The position numbers and the translations under genes were made by a program. Shown here one piece after another: positions 12,111 to 19,388 of a stretch of 19,388 nt of DNA; positions within the stretch are counted from its first letter, which is position 1; every line of letters begins with the position of its first letter. The stretch spans positions 1 through 19,388 of the forward strand of contig UQBO01000021.1 of NCBI GenBank assembly GCA_900539225.1. The letters run 5' to 3'. Under the pieces are notes generated by a model that was not told the DNA's origin, made no database searches, and was given only the letters and a program-made list of their open reading frames with translations. This stretch comes from an uncultured Eubacteriales bacterium (GTDB taxonomy: Bacteria; Bacillota; Clostridia; Tissierellales; Peptoniphilaceae).

Positions 12111-14873
12111 ATGGGATTATTCTCAAAAATATTTGGCTCTACTTCGGATAGGGCTATTAAAAAGAACAGATCACAAGTTGAAGAGGTTATGGCTTTGGAG
12201 GATTCTTACTCGAAGCTATCGGACGAGGAATTAAAGGATAATACTAATAAATTAAAGGAAAGACTTAAGGGCGGCGAAACGCTTGATGACATTTTGCCGG
12301 AGGCGTTTGCGACTGTTAGGGAAGCTTCGAAGAGGGTTCTAGGCATGACTCCATACAGGGTGCAAGTCGAGGGCGGCATCATTTTGCATCAAGGCCGCAT
12401 CGCTGAGATGAAAACTGGTGAAGGTAAGACTTTGGTTGAGACTATGCCGGCCTACTTAAATGCGCTTGAGGGCAAGGGTGTGCACATCGTTACTGTAAAC
12501 GACTACCTTGCAAAGCGTGACAGGGACTGGATGGGCAAGGTTTTTGAATATCTTGGTCTATCTGTCGGCTGCATTGTGCACGACATGCCTAAGGAAGATA
12601 GGAAGATTGCCTACGCATCTGACATAACTTATGGTACTAACAATGAATTCGGTTTCGACTACTTAAGGGACAACATGGTTATCTACAAGGAAAATATGGT
12701 GCAAAGGGAGCTAAACTACGCCATTGTCGACGAAGTAGACTCTATATTGATAGATGAGGCGAGAACGCCACTTATAATTTCTGGTCAAGGTGACAAATCT
12801 ACTGATCTTTATGAGCTTGCGAAGACTTTTGTATCGCGTCTATCGGTTAGGGTGCAAGACCCTGACGAGCACGTGGACCCGCTTGACAGGTTCGTTAAGC
12901 AAGAGGAAGAAGAGGAAGAGACTAAGGACTACGTTGTCAACGAAAAGGACCGTTCTGTGCTATTAACAGAGCTTGGTACTAAGAAGGCGGAGGAATTTTT
13001 CAAGGTGGAAAACCTCTCTGACATTGAGAATATGGAGATCATTCACCATATTAATCAAGCGATGAAGGCTAGGAGTCTTATGAAGAAGGACAAGGACTAT
13101 GTTGTGAAAGATGGCGAGATCATCATCGTTGACGAGTTTACTGGCCGTTTGATGTTTGGTAGACGCTACTCGGATGGTCTACATCAAGCGATTGAGGCGA
13201 AGGAAGGCCTTGAGGTTAGGAGCGAGTCGAAGACTTTGGCGACTATAACTTTCCAAAACTACTTTAGAATGTACAAGAAACTTTCGGGTATGACTGGTAC
13301 TGCAAAGACTGAAGAGGAGGAATTCCAAGACATCTACCACATGGACGTTATTGAGATACCGACTAACAAGCCTGTTATCAGACAAGATAATCCTGACGAG
13401 ATTTATAAGACTGAGGCTGAGAAATTCGGAGCAGTTATTGATGATATCAAGGCTAGACACGCTACAGGTCAACCGGTTCTAGTCGGAACTATATCCATAG
13501 AAAAGTCGGAAGAGCTATCGAAGCTACTTAAAAAGACGGGCATCAAGCATGAGGTCTTAAACGCGAAGTTCCACGACAAAGAAGCGGAGATTGTTGCTCA
13601 AGCGGGTCGTTTGGGTCAAGTTACGATAGCGACTAACATGGCGGGCCGTGGTACCGACATCATCTTAGGCGGTAACCCTGAGTTTATGGCAAAGCAAGCG
13701 ATGAGAAGAAAGGGTCTATCTGAGGAAGAGATGGCGCAAGTTGACTCTCACGAGGACACTATGGATGCTGAAATACTAAAGAATAGAAAAGAATACGACG
13801 AATACGTTGAACAATATAAGAAGGAACTTCAAGAGGAAAAGGCTAAGGTTATTGATGCAGGCGGCTTACACATCATCGGTACTGAAAGACACGAGTCAAG
13901 ACGTATCGACAATCAACTCCGTGGCCGTGCCGGCAGACAAGGCGACCCAGGTTCATCTACATTCTATATATCTGCTGAAGACGACTTGATGCGTCTATTT
14001 GGCGGCGACAGATTTAAAAACGCCATCGACATGATGAAGATGCCTGAAGGCGACTCGATAAAATCGCCAGTATTGACAAGGCTGATTGAGTCGGCTCAAA
14101 GAAAGGTCGAAGGAAACAACTACGGTATCAGAAAGCACGTTCTTAAGTACGATGACGTAATGAACAAGCAAAGGGAAGTCATCTACGCTGAGAGAAAGAA
14201 ACTGCTTGAAGGCGCTGATTTTAGGGACAATATCACTGCCATGATCAAGGACGTCATAGCGGGTTTTGTAAATACCATGACTTTCGAAAAAGAAGACTGT
14301 GGCGACTGGGACTTCAAGAGCTTATTCATGCACCTTAAGGCTATTTTCGATATAGATATGGAAGATATTGATGGTCTAAACACTAAGGACATTCTCAAGG
14401 ATGAGCTAATTGACATGCTTACAGAGCACGCGCTTAAAAAATACGAAGCGAAGGAAAATGAATTTACTCCTGAAAAGTTCAGAGAGATAGAGAGAATCGT
14501 GCTTCTACAAGTTGTTGACGACAAGTGGATGGACCACATCGACGCGATGGATCAGTTGAAGCAAGGTATTGGACTTAGGTCCATGGCGCAAGAGGACCCT
14601 GCTAGGGCCTACGCAATTGAAGGCTTTGACATGTTCGAGGCGATGAATGAAGCGATTAAGGAAGACACTTTAAGAATTTTATTCCACGTTGAAGATCCAA
14701 GCAAGGTTAAGAGAAGAGAGCAAAATAAGAATATAAAGGAAGGCTTTGAAGGCGCGGGTTCTGACGAAAAGAAGAAGCCATACGTTAGAAAAACTAAAAA
14801 AGTTGGCAGGAACGATCCTTGCCCATGCGGAAGCGGCAAGAAGTACAAAAACTGCTGTGGAAGGAATGAGTAA
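12111..14873 (+). CDS. secA: Preprotein translocase ATPase SecA
   Basis: This 920-residue motor protein drives secretory proteins through SecYEG. Landmarks in order: N-terminal region; Walker A MKTGEGKT (100-107); Walker B DEVD (207-210) with ILIDEARTPLIISG; an acidic insertion with EEEEEE near 265-271; second nucleotide-binding domain with TNMAGRGTDIILGGN, and GTERHESRRIDNQLRGRAGR followed by QGDPGSS; the helical scaffold; and the C-terminal zinc finger DPCPCGSGKKYKNCC with Cys904, 906, 915 and 916. It is full length. The intact zinc finger marks it as housekeeping SecA (SecA1), not an accessory SecA2. AAGGTGA precedes the ATG by 4 nt. Its TAA overlaps the prfB ATG (TAATG). Confidence 0.97.
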   Translation: MGLFSKIFGSTSDRAIKKNRSQVEEVMALEDSYSKLSDEELKDNTNKLKERLKGGETLDDILPEAFATVREASKRVLGMTPYRVQVEGGIILHQGRIAEMKTGEGKTLVETMPAYLNALEGKGVHIVTVNDYLAKRDRDWMGKVFEYLGLSVGCIVHDMPKEDRKIAYASDITYGTNNEFGFDYLRDNMVIYKENMVQRELNYAIVDEVDSILIDEARTPLIISGQGDKSTDLYELAKTFVSRLSVRVQDPDEHVDPLDRFVKQEEEEEETKDYVVNEKDRSVLLTELGTKKAEEFFKVENLSDIENMEIIHHINQAMKARSLMKKDKDYVVKDGEIIIVDEFTGRLMFGRRYSDGLHQAIEAKEGLEVRSESKTLATITFQNYFRMYKKLSGMTGTAKTEEEEFQDIYHMDVIEIPTNKPVIRQDNPDEIYKTEAEKFGAVIDDIKARHATGQPVLVGTISIEKSEELSKLLKKTGIKHEVLNAKFHDKEAEIVAQAGRLGQVTIATNMAGRGTDIILGGNPEFMAKQAMRRKGLSEEEMAQVDSHEDTMDAEILKNRKEYDEYVEQYKKELQEEKAKVIDAGGLHIIGTERHESRRIDNQLRGRAGRQGDPGSSTFYISAEDDLMRLFGGDRFKNAIDMMKMPEGDSIKSPVLTRLIESAQRKVEGNNYGIRKHVLKYDDVMNKQREVIYAERKKLLEGADFRDNITAMIKDVIAGFVNTMTFEKEDCGDWDFKSLFMHLKAIFDIDMEDIDGLNTKDILKDELIDMLTEHALKKYEAKENEFTPEKFREIERIVLLQVVDDKWMDHIDAMDQLKQGIGLRSMAQEDPARAYAIEGFDMFEAMNEAIKEDTLRILFHVEDPSKVKRREQNKNIKEGFEGAGSDEKKKPYVRKTKKVGRNDPCPCGSGKKYKNCCGRNE

Positions 14874-15977
14874 TGAAGACATTACAAGAGTATAAGGAAG
14901 ATTACGCGAATTTTAATAAGAGATACATCAAGTTAGGGGACTATCTTTGACGCTGATGGTCTAAGAGAGACTAAGACGAAGCTTGAGAGGAAGATGGCTG
15001 AGCCGTCATTCTGGGACGACAAGGACGCGGCAGATCTAGTGATTGACGAGCTTAAGGACGTTACTACGCCTCTAAATAGCTACGAGGAGATAGGATCAAA
15101 TCTTGAGGATATGGGCGTCTACATCGAGCTCTACGAAGAGGAGAGGCCTGATAATTACAAGGCTCTACATGATTTGGCGGAGTCAATAGACAAGGCGCTC
15201 GAAGAACTCAAGGTGAGGACGCTACTTGACGGCGAATATGATAAGAATGGCGCGGTCGTATCGATACACGCAGGTACTGGCGGCACCGACGCTCAAGACT
15301 GGGCGGAGATGCTCTACCGCATGTATACGAGATGGGCCTCGGATCATGACTATAAACTTGAGGTCATCGACTACTTAGCGGACACCGAAGGCGGCATAAG
15401 AAGTGTTTATTTCAAGGTTTTAGGTGCCTACGCTTATGGTTTTTTAAAGGCAGAGCGCGGGGTTCACAGACTTGTTAGGATATCGCCCTTCGACGCGCAA
15501 AAGAAGAGGCACACAAGCTTTGCCTCGGTCGATGTCTTCCCTGATATAGATGAAACCATTGCTATAGATATAAAGGAAGAGGATTTAAAGATAGACTACT
15601 ACCGCTCACAAGGCGCTGGCGGCCAATCCGTCAACACCACTGATTCAGCGGTTCGTATTACGCATATACCGACTGGCGTGGTCGCAACTTGCCAAAACGA
15701 GCGTAGCCAAAAGCAAAATAAAGAGGTTGCTCTTCGTATTTTGTACGGCAAGCTTGTTCAGCTTAAGGAAGAGGAGCGCAAAAAGACCATAGATGAGCTT
15801 ACGGGCGACTACTCACAGATTGCGTGGGGCTCGCAAATCCGCTCTTATATCTTCAATCCCTACATGCTTGTCAAGGACCATAGGACAGATGTAGAGAATT
15901 TCGAAGTGCAAAAAGTCATTGATGGCGACATCGACAAGTTTATCTACGCTTACCTTGATCACGTGAGGGAGGCGTAG
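14873..15977 (+). CDS. prfB: Peptide chain release factor 2 (programmed +1 frameshift)
   Basis: RF2 reads UGA and UAA and triggers peptide release. The gene starts at ATG 14873, runs 25 codons to an in-frame TGA (14948-14950) and continues in the +1 frame from GAC 14949, giving 367 residues, the normal length. The fused reading KLGDYL-DADGLRETKTKLERKM is the expected N-terminal coiled coil. SPF (204-206), the stop-codon recognition tripeptide of RF2, and GGQ (249-251), the catalytic loop in RSQGAGGQSVN, are intact. Low RF2 lets the ribosome pause at UGA and slip, so the protein regulates its own level. The start is joined to secA by TAATG; the end is one base before tsaE. An annotation beginning at the later ATG 14994 would miss the first 40 residues. 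Confidence 0.95.
14935..14951 (+). promoter_or_regulatory. prfB frameshift signal
   Basis: AGGGG (14935-14939) acts as an internal Shine-Dalgarno, followed by ACTAT and the slip site CTT TGA C (14945-14951). The codons are TTA GGG GAC TAT CTT TGA. In E. coli the G-run is two bases closer (AGGGGG TAT CTT TGA C). Confidence 0.9.
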
Positions 15978-15978
15978 T

Positions 15979-16395
15979 ATGAGAGAAGTACTGAAAACAC
16001 TGGATGATACAAGGCGCGCCGCCGAACGTATAGCGAAGAAAATTGATATAGGCGATATAATTCTTTTAAAAGGGGAAATGGGTGCCGGCAAGACGACCAT
16101 CACCAAGACCATAGTTAAGGCGCTTGGCTCAGATGCTTACGTAACAAGCCCGACCTTCGCTATAATGAACGTATATAAGGCAGAGGGCATGGCGATATAC
16201 CACTTCGACCTATATAGACTAACAAAGTCCATGGACATAGATACGCTAGGACTTGATGACTACCTATATGATAATGGCGCGGTGAGCCTAATTGAGTGGC
16301 CTGAAGCAATTGAGAATGAGTTCAAAGACGCGAAAAAGATAAGCCTAATTAAGGACGGCGAGAGCCGAATTTTAGAAACGAATTTTGATTATTAG
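15979..16395 (+). CDS. tsaE: tRNA t6A synthesis ATPase TsaE
   Basis: This 138-residue P-loop ATPase works with TsaB and TsaD in making threonylcarbamoyladenosine at position 37 of ANN-decoding tRNAs. The P-loop is GEMGAGKT (32-39), followed by the switch SPTFAIMNVY (57-66), HFDLYR (75-80) with the conserved aspartate, and the Walker-B-like EWPE near 111. It starts one base after the prfB stop, so translation is coupled. The length is slightly short but all motifs are present. The TsaC/YwlC partner that makes threonylcarbamoyl-AMP is not in this window. Confidence 0.93.
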   Translation: MREVLKTLDDTRRAAERIAKKIDIGDIILLKGEMGAGKTTITKTIVKALGSDAYVTSPTFAIMNVYKAEGMAIYHFDLYRLTKSMDIDTLGLDDYLYDNGAVSLIEWPEAIENEFKDAKKISLIKDGESRILETNFDY

Positions 16396-16402
16396 AGGTA
16401 AT

Positions 16403-17074
16403 ATGAAGATTTTAAGTTTAGACAGTTCAAGTAGATATATAAGCGCGGCGCTTGCAGTTGACGGCGTTGTGAGAGGCGAGTTCAACGTTTCATACGACAG
16501 AAGCGCCTCCGAAAAGCTTGCCCTGATGGCCAAAGAGATTTTAGACATCTTTGGTCTAACAGTGGACGAGATTGATGCCTTTGCCGTTTCGAAGGGACCT
16601 GGTTCTTTCACAGGACTTAGGATAGCCGCCGCCATGATTAAGGCGTTCAGCTTCAAGGACGATAAGCCCATTTACACCGTGTCTTCGCTTAAGGCGATGA
16701 GCTATCGCTACAAGGGGCTTAAATACATCGTTCCAGCGATTGACGCGAGACGTGATAGAGCCTTCGCAGCGCTTTATAGCTATGACGGCTTATTTGAGAT
16801 GCTAAAGGACGAAAGGATTTACACACTTGATGAGCTTATTAGCCTTGTTAATGGACTTCGTGTCACTATCATTATGCCGGGCGATTTCTATGGAAAATAC
16901 AAGGAAAAGTTCGGGGCGAATGTTATGGCGGGCGTCTATAGAGAGAACGAACCCATAGCAAAGGAAGTCCTTGACTACGTCATAGACCACATGGATGAGA
17001 TGAAAGCCGAAGATAGATATGGTGCGATACCTATATATATGAAGTCATCGCAAGCCGAGGAAGATAAAAAGTGA
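16403..17074 (+). CDS. tsaB: tRNA t6A synthesis scaffold protein TsaB
   Basis: This 223-residue ASKHA-fold protein pairs with TsaD. Visible are the N-terminal strand MKILSLDSSS and the family motif KGPGSFTGLRIAAAMIKAF (64-82). DARRDRAFAALYSYD in the middle is also typical. TsaB lacks full catalytic residues and acts as the dimerisation platform for TsaD and TsaE. ATG 16403 is chosen because AGAGGTAAT lies directly upstream; the frame could be extended to a TTG at 16385 inside tsaE, but without a ribosome binding site. It ends with a GTGA overlap into rimI. Confidence 0.92.
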   Translation: MKILSLDSSSRYISAALAVDGVVRGEFNVSYDRSASEKLALMAKEILDIFGLTVDEIDAFAVSKGPGSFTGLRIAAAMIKAFSFKDDKPIYTVSSLKAMSYRYKGLKYIVPAIDARRDRAFAALYSYDGLFEMLKDERIYTLDELISLVNGLRVTIIMPGDFYGKYKEKFGANVMAGVYRENEPIAKEVLDYVIDHMDEMKAEDRYGAIPIYMKSSQAEEDKK

Positions 17075-17487
17075 TTAGACGGGCAGAGCCTAATGATGCG
17101 AGGGCCATATACGAGATTTTGTCAATGACAGACGATCCGTGGACCATTGGCGTCGTGGAGAGCGAGCTAAAAAGCGAAAGCTCCAAGGCCTTTGTATATG
17201 TGGACGAAATGGGAGCCGTAGGAGGCTTTGTAGACATCAAGATTCTCTACGATGAGGCAGATTTGATGCACATAGCAGTCTCGCAAGATTTGAGGGGTCA
17301 GGGCATAGGAGCAAGGCTATTAGCCAAGGCGATTGAGGAAGCGGAAGGCAAAGCCATTGCCCTAGAAGTTCGCATTGGCAATTTTAAAGCGATAAGCTTA
17401 TATGAAAAATACGATTTTAAAAAGGAAAGCGTCCGCAAAAACTATTACCATGGTGAAGATGCGGCGATTATGTGGAGGAGAAAGTGA
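17071..17487 (+). CDS. rimI: Ribosomal-protein-alanine N-acetyltransferase RimI-like
   Basis: This 138-residue GNAT acetyltransferase carries the acetyl-CoA pyrophosphate-binding motif RGQGIG (75-80) in AVSQDLRGQGIGARLL, followed by LEVRIGNFKAISLYEKYDF and KNYYHGEDAAIMWRR, which match RimI closely. RimI acetylates the N-terminal alanine of ribosomal protein S18 in E. coli; in Firmicutes its targets are less certain. Its place between tsaB and tsaD is the conserved arrangement. It starts at GTG 17071 with GAGGAAG upstream, overlapping the tsaB stop by four bases. Confidence 0.88.
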   Translation: MIRRAEPNDARAIYEILSMTDDPWTIGVVESELKSESSKAFVYVDEMGAVGGFVDIKILYDEADLMHIAVSQDLRGQGIGARLLAKAIEEAEGKAIALEVRIGNFKAISLYEKYDFKKESVRKNYYHGEDAAIMWRRK

Positions 17488-18485
17488 AACATTTAGCGAT
17501 AGAAAGTTCATGCGATGAGACATCGATCGCCATATTGGACGATTTGGAAGTTTTGTCAAATGTCATAGCAACGCAAATAGCAACGCACAGAGAGTTCGGG
17601 GGCGTAGTGCCTGAAATTGCCTCAAGAATGCACATCGAAGCGATATCAGCAGTTTTGGAAGAGGCACTAGCTGAGGCAAAAACTGACTTATCCGAAATAG
17701 AATTCATCTCTGTAACGAGGGGACCGGGACTGATCGGAGCCCTTTTAGTTGGCGTCTCATTTGCAAAAGCCTTAGCGATGTCAATGGATGTGCCGATAGT
17801 GCCAGTAAATCACATGAAGGGCCACATCGCAGCAAATTACATAACGACAGAGGGCTTGAAGCCGCCATTCGTTTCGCTAGTCGTTTCAGGCGGCCACACC
17901 TACCTTGTCAATATGAAGGATTACTACGATTATGACTTGGTCGGCAGGACACTCGATGATGCAGCAGGCGAATCCTTTGACAAAGTTGCCAGAGCCTTGG
18001 GACTACCGTATCCAGGGGGACCAGAGATAGAGAAGCTCGCTATGGAAGGAAATCCAGACGCCATCGAGCTTCCACGAGTTATGATGAAGTCGGGCGACTA
18101 CAACTTTAGTTTTTCGGGACTAAAAACAGCGGTCTTGAATTATCTTCATAACGAAGAGCAAAGGGGACGCGAAGTGAATAAGGCCGACGTTGCAGCCTCC
18201 TTCCAAAAAGCCGCAGTCGATGTACTCGCGAAGAAGGCAGTCGATTTAAAAATTGAGCTCGGCTATGACAAGATAGTACTTGCGGGCGGCGTATCGAACA
18301 ATAAGGCGCTACGTGAGGCGCTGGCAAAGGAAGAGAAGGCACATGGCTTTAAACTATATTATCCGAAGGCCGTTTATACCACAGATAATGCCGCGATGAT
18401 AGGGGCACAAGGGTATTTGGAATATGTCAATGGTGGGGACTTCAGCGATTTGGGATTTGAGGTGGATCCAAATCTTGGACTGTAA
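17484..18485 (+). CDS. tsaD: tRNA threonylcarbamoyltransferase TsaD
   Basis: This 333-residue catalytic subunit transfers the threonylcarbamoyl group to A37 of tRNA. The metal-binding histidines are H110 and H114 in VNHMKGHIAAN; IESSCDETS near the N-terminus, VSGGHTYLV (134-142), DDAAGESFDKVARALGLPYP (158-177) and GGVSNNKALR are all family signatures. I prefer GTG 17484: it makes a GTGA overlap with the rimI stop, as at the tsaB/rimI junction, and has GGAGG five bases upstream. A GTG at 17472 would add MEEK but has no binding site of its own. It is the last gene of the six-gene operon; no terminator follows until 18874. Confidence 0.95.
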   Translation: MKHLAIESSCDETSIAILDDLEVLSNVIATQIATHREFGGVVPEIASRMHIEAISAVLEEALAEAKTDLSEIEFISVTRGPGLIGALLVGVSFAKALAMSMDVPIVPVNHMKGHIAANYITTEGLKPPFVSLVVSGGHTYLVNMKDYYDYDLVGRTLDDAAGESFDKVARALGLPYPGGPEIEKLAMEGNPDAIELPRVMMKSGDYNFSFSGLKTAVLNYLHNEEQRGREVNKADVAASFQKAAVDVLAKKAVDLKIELGYDKIVLAGGVSNNKALREALAKEEKAHGFKLYYPKAVYTTDNAAMIGAQGYLEYVNGGDFSDLGFEVDPNLGL

Positions 18486-18512
18486 ATATTTGATGCGGAT
18501 CGATTGAGTAAA
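18480..18512 (+). repeat. Direct repeat, left copy (contains the tsaD stop)
   Basis: It begins with CTGTAAA, which includes the last codon and stop of tsaD, and continues with TTGATGCGG and TTGAGTAAA. The last 23 bases match 18836-18858 at 20 positions. Together with the right copy it brackets the small gene at 18581-18808. Confidence 0.75.
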
Positions 18513-18580
18513 AAAATTCAGTTAAAAAATATAAAGAGTTCTGATTAAAAAAAATAAGGTAAAAGTTTAAGGAGATAATT

Positions 18581-18808
18581 ATGGTAAAATTCAAATTAAT
18601 AAGCATAAAAGATGGTTTTTACCACTATGAGATTTATCCTGAAGGGAAAAAAGAAGGTATGGGTTGCTTAATATTCAATCCAGAAACGAAAGAAGTTAAA
18701 AAGAAACTTGAACCAGTGGGATCGTTTGATTATTTTGGACATTTTTTACAAGGAATAAAAGACAAAGATGGAAATTATAAAAAATCAGGCATGGTAGCTT
18801 GGTATTAA
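18581..18808 (+). CDS. Small protein of unknown function (75 residues)
   Basis: The gene has a clear AAGGAG ribosome binding site seven bases before its ATG and a natural stop. The product is small, soluble and rich in lysine, glycine and aromatic residues (DGFYHYEIYPEGKKEGMGCL, then FNPETKEVKKKLEPVG and SFDYFGHFLQGIKDKDG). It reads like a compact all-beta domain. There is no signal peptide, membrane segment or nucleotide-binding motif. I do not recognise the family. It is clearly more AT-rich than the tsa genes and lies between two 33-bp direct repeats, so it may have been acquired. It could be co-transcribed from the tsa operon, because the first terminator is after it. Confidence 0.7.
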   Translation: MVKFKLISIKDGFYHYEIYPEGKKEGMGCLIFNPETKEVKKKLEPVGSFDYFGHFLQGIKDKDGNYKKSGMVAWY

Positions 18809-18824
18809 TAAAGGCAAAAATGTC

Positions 18825-18858
18825 CTGTAAAATTATTGATGCGGTTCATTTGAGTAAA
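18825..18858 (+). repeat. Direct repeat, right copy
   Basis: This copy starts CTGTAAAATTATTGATGCGG and ends TTGAGTAAA. It lies about 345 bp from the left copy and just before the terminator at 18874. No coding role is seen on this side. Confidence 0.75.
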
Positions 18859-18873
18859 TAGATAAGAGTTTTG

Positions 18874-18907
18874 AAAGATAAGTATTTAAAAGTACTTGTC
18901 TTTTTTT
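18874..18907 (+). terminator. Terminator after the small gene
   Basis: AAAGATAAGTA (18874-18884) pairs with TACTTGTCTTT (18893-18903), 11 positions with one G-U, around an 8-nt loop. The stem runs into seven T (18901-18907). It probably ends transcription from the small gene and from the tsa operon. Confidence 0.8.
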
Positions 18908-18917
18908 ATGAAACATC

Positions 18918-18948
18918 TTGACAAATAGTTATACATAGTATAAACTAT
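18918..18948 (+). promoter_or_regulatory. Promoter with a palindromic operator for the AbrB/MazE-type gene
   Basis: A perfect TTGACA (18918-18923) is followed by TATAAA at 15 nt or TAAACT at 17 nt. ATAGTTATAC (18925-18934) and GTATAAACTAT (18938-18948) form an imperfect inverted repeat, one base longer on one side, covering the spacer and -10. This is the expected layout for autorepression by an antitoxin-like DNA-binding protein. Confidence 0.6.
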
Positions 18949-18963
18949 AATTGAGGTGATATT

Positions 18964-19293
18964 ATGAACATTACCATAAAAAAGTGGGGCAACTCTCAAG
19001 GCATTATACTTCCTAAGATTGTCTTATCTGCACTAGGCTTTAATGTTGATGATGAGCTTAAGCTTGATGTTGAAGATGATAAGATAATTCTTTCAAAAGC
19101 CGTTGATTTTGATGATTTTTCAGATTTAATTTTGGAAGATCTTATTAAGAGTGGTTTTGAAGGCGAAGAGCTATTGGCTGAGTTTAAAAGAGTTAAAAAG
19201 AATATGCCAAAAGCTGTGAAAAAATTAAAACGTGATGTTTTGAATGAGTATAAAAATGGTGAGACGGTGGAATTTGACGAAGAATTATTTTAG
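18964..19293 (+). CDS. AbrB/MazE/SpoVT-type DNA-binding protein (antitoxin-like)
   Basis: This is a 109-residue protein. The first 47 or so residues (MNITIKKWGNSQGIILPKIV, then LDVEDDKIILSKA) are the swapped-hairpin DNA-binding fold of MazE-type antitoxins. The rest is an acidic/lysine-rich helical tail (DFDDFSDLILEDLIKSGFEG, EFKRVKKNMPKAVKKLKRD), longer than in classical MazE and of the kind that wraps a toxin. AGGTGA lies 4 nt before the ATG. It probably represses itself through the palindrome in its promoter. A terminator follows only 13 nt after the stop, so no toxin gene is co-transcribed downstream, and the small gene upstream is separated by another terminator. It is either an orphan antitoxin or a stand-alone regulator. 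Confidence 0.8.
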   Translation: MNITIKKWGNSQGIILPKIVLSALGFNVDDELKLDVEDDKIILSKAVDFDDFSDLILEDLIKSGFEGEELLAEFKRVKKNMPKAVKKLKRDVLNEYKNGETVEFDEELF

Positions 19294-19306
19294 GCTGTAT
19301 AATATC

Positions 19307-19340
19307 TATTGGGGAGTAAAAACCTCAATAAATTTTTTTT
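19307..19340 (+). terminator. Terminator after the antitoxin-like gene
   Basis: TATTGGGG (19307-19314) pairs with CCTCAATA (19323-19330), one G-U, with an 8-nt loop, followed by AA and eight T (19333-19340). Confidence 0.8.
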
Positions 19341-19359
19341 GAAAAAATTACAAAAAAAG

Positions 19360-19388
19360 TTGCACTTGCACACATTTTATCCTATACT
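19360..19388 (+). promoter_or_regulatory. Promoter at the right edge
   Basis: TTGCAC (19360-19365), 17 nt, TATACT (19383-19388) ends exactly at the window edge. TTGCAC is immediately repeated (19366-19371). It presumably drives the next gene outside the window. Confidence 0.45.

Noticed and set aside
14994..15977. prfB starting at the ATG at 14994
   Set aside because: This drops the N-terminal coiled coil; the classical frameshift site and the upstream ATG overlapping the secA stop explain the full-length product.
19360..19375. Sigma-54 promoter suggested by TTGCAC repeats
   Set aside because: The required GG at -24 is absent; a normal -35/-10 pair with 17-nt spacing explains the sequence better.

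Overview
The window looks like a chromosomal segment of a low-GC, strictly Gram-positive-type anaerobe. The evidence is Shine-Dalgarno sites of the AGGAGG/AGGTGA type, a PhoP/PhoR-type phosphate operon with Bacillus-like Pho boxes, DUF1538/P-II and radical-SAM/DUF4130 pairs common in Clostridia, and many A/T-rich intergenic hairpins. My guess is Tissierellia/Peptoniphilaceae, but this is inference from protein style, not from a search. Nothing in the window looks like a phage or an intact insertion sequence.

Layout from left to right. (1) 1-104 is the tail of an unidentified gene, followed by a 17-bp inverted repeat. (2) 364-2341 is a promoter plus a two-gene operon for the paired 'DNA modification/repair' radical SAM protein and its DUF4130 partner. 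The radical SAM protein ends in QLSLF, a textbook sliding-clamp binding motif. (3) 2343-4604 is a promoter, a duplicated DUF1538 membrane protein, a tandem P-II-like regulator and a terminator. The second P-II domain has its own Shine-Dalgarno and ATG inside the gene. (4) 4605-4970 is a convergent intergenic region made of repeated modules. (5) 4971-11525, on the minus strand, is the phosphate regulon pstS-pstC-pstA-pstB-phoU-phoP-phoR behind a run of Pho-box hexamers. Its PstS has its two halves in the opposite order from the usual protein. (6) 11526-12110 is a repeat-rich intergenic block. It holds a possible plus-strand leader with competing hairpins, a 61-bp tandem repeat carrying hairpins, and an 18-bp repeat that could encode a small hexapeptide-repeat protein. 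(7) 12050-18485, on the plus strand, is secA-prfB-tsaE-tsaB-rimI-tsaD, tightly packed. prfB uses the programmed +1 frameshift. (8) 18480-19388 is an AT-rich accessory tail: a small unknown gene between two 33-bp direct repeats, then an AbrB/MazE-type antitoxin-like gene closed by its own terminator with no toxin beside it.

How the parts work together. The minus-strand operon senses and imports phosphate: PstS captures it, PstC/PstA/PstB carry it in, PhoU and PhoR report on it, and PhoP probably activates its own operon through the boxes at 11478-11525. The plus-strand operon combines protein export (SecA), stop-codon reading (RF2) and the t6A37 tRNA modification machinery (TsaE, TsaB, TsaD) with the usual RimI companion. 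The DUF1538/P-II pair is probably a nucleotide- or metabolite-gated transporter of unknown substrate. The most rewarding places for a second look are the clamp motif on the radical SAM protein, the internal start in the P-II gene, the permuted PstS, and the structured block at 11499-12033.
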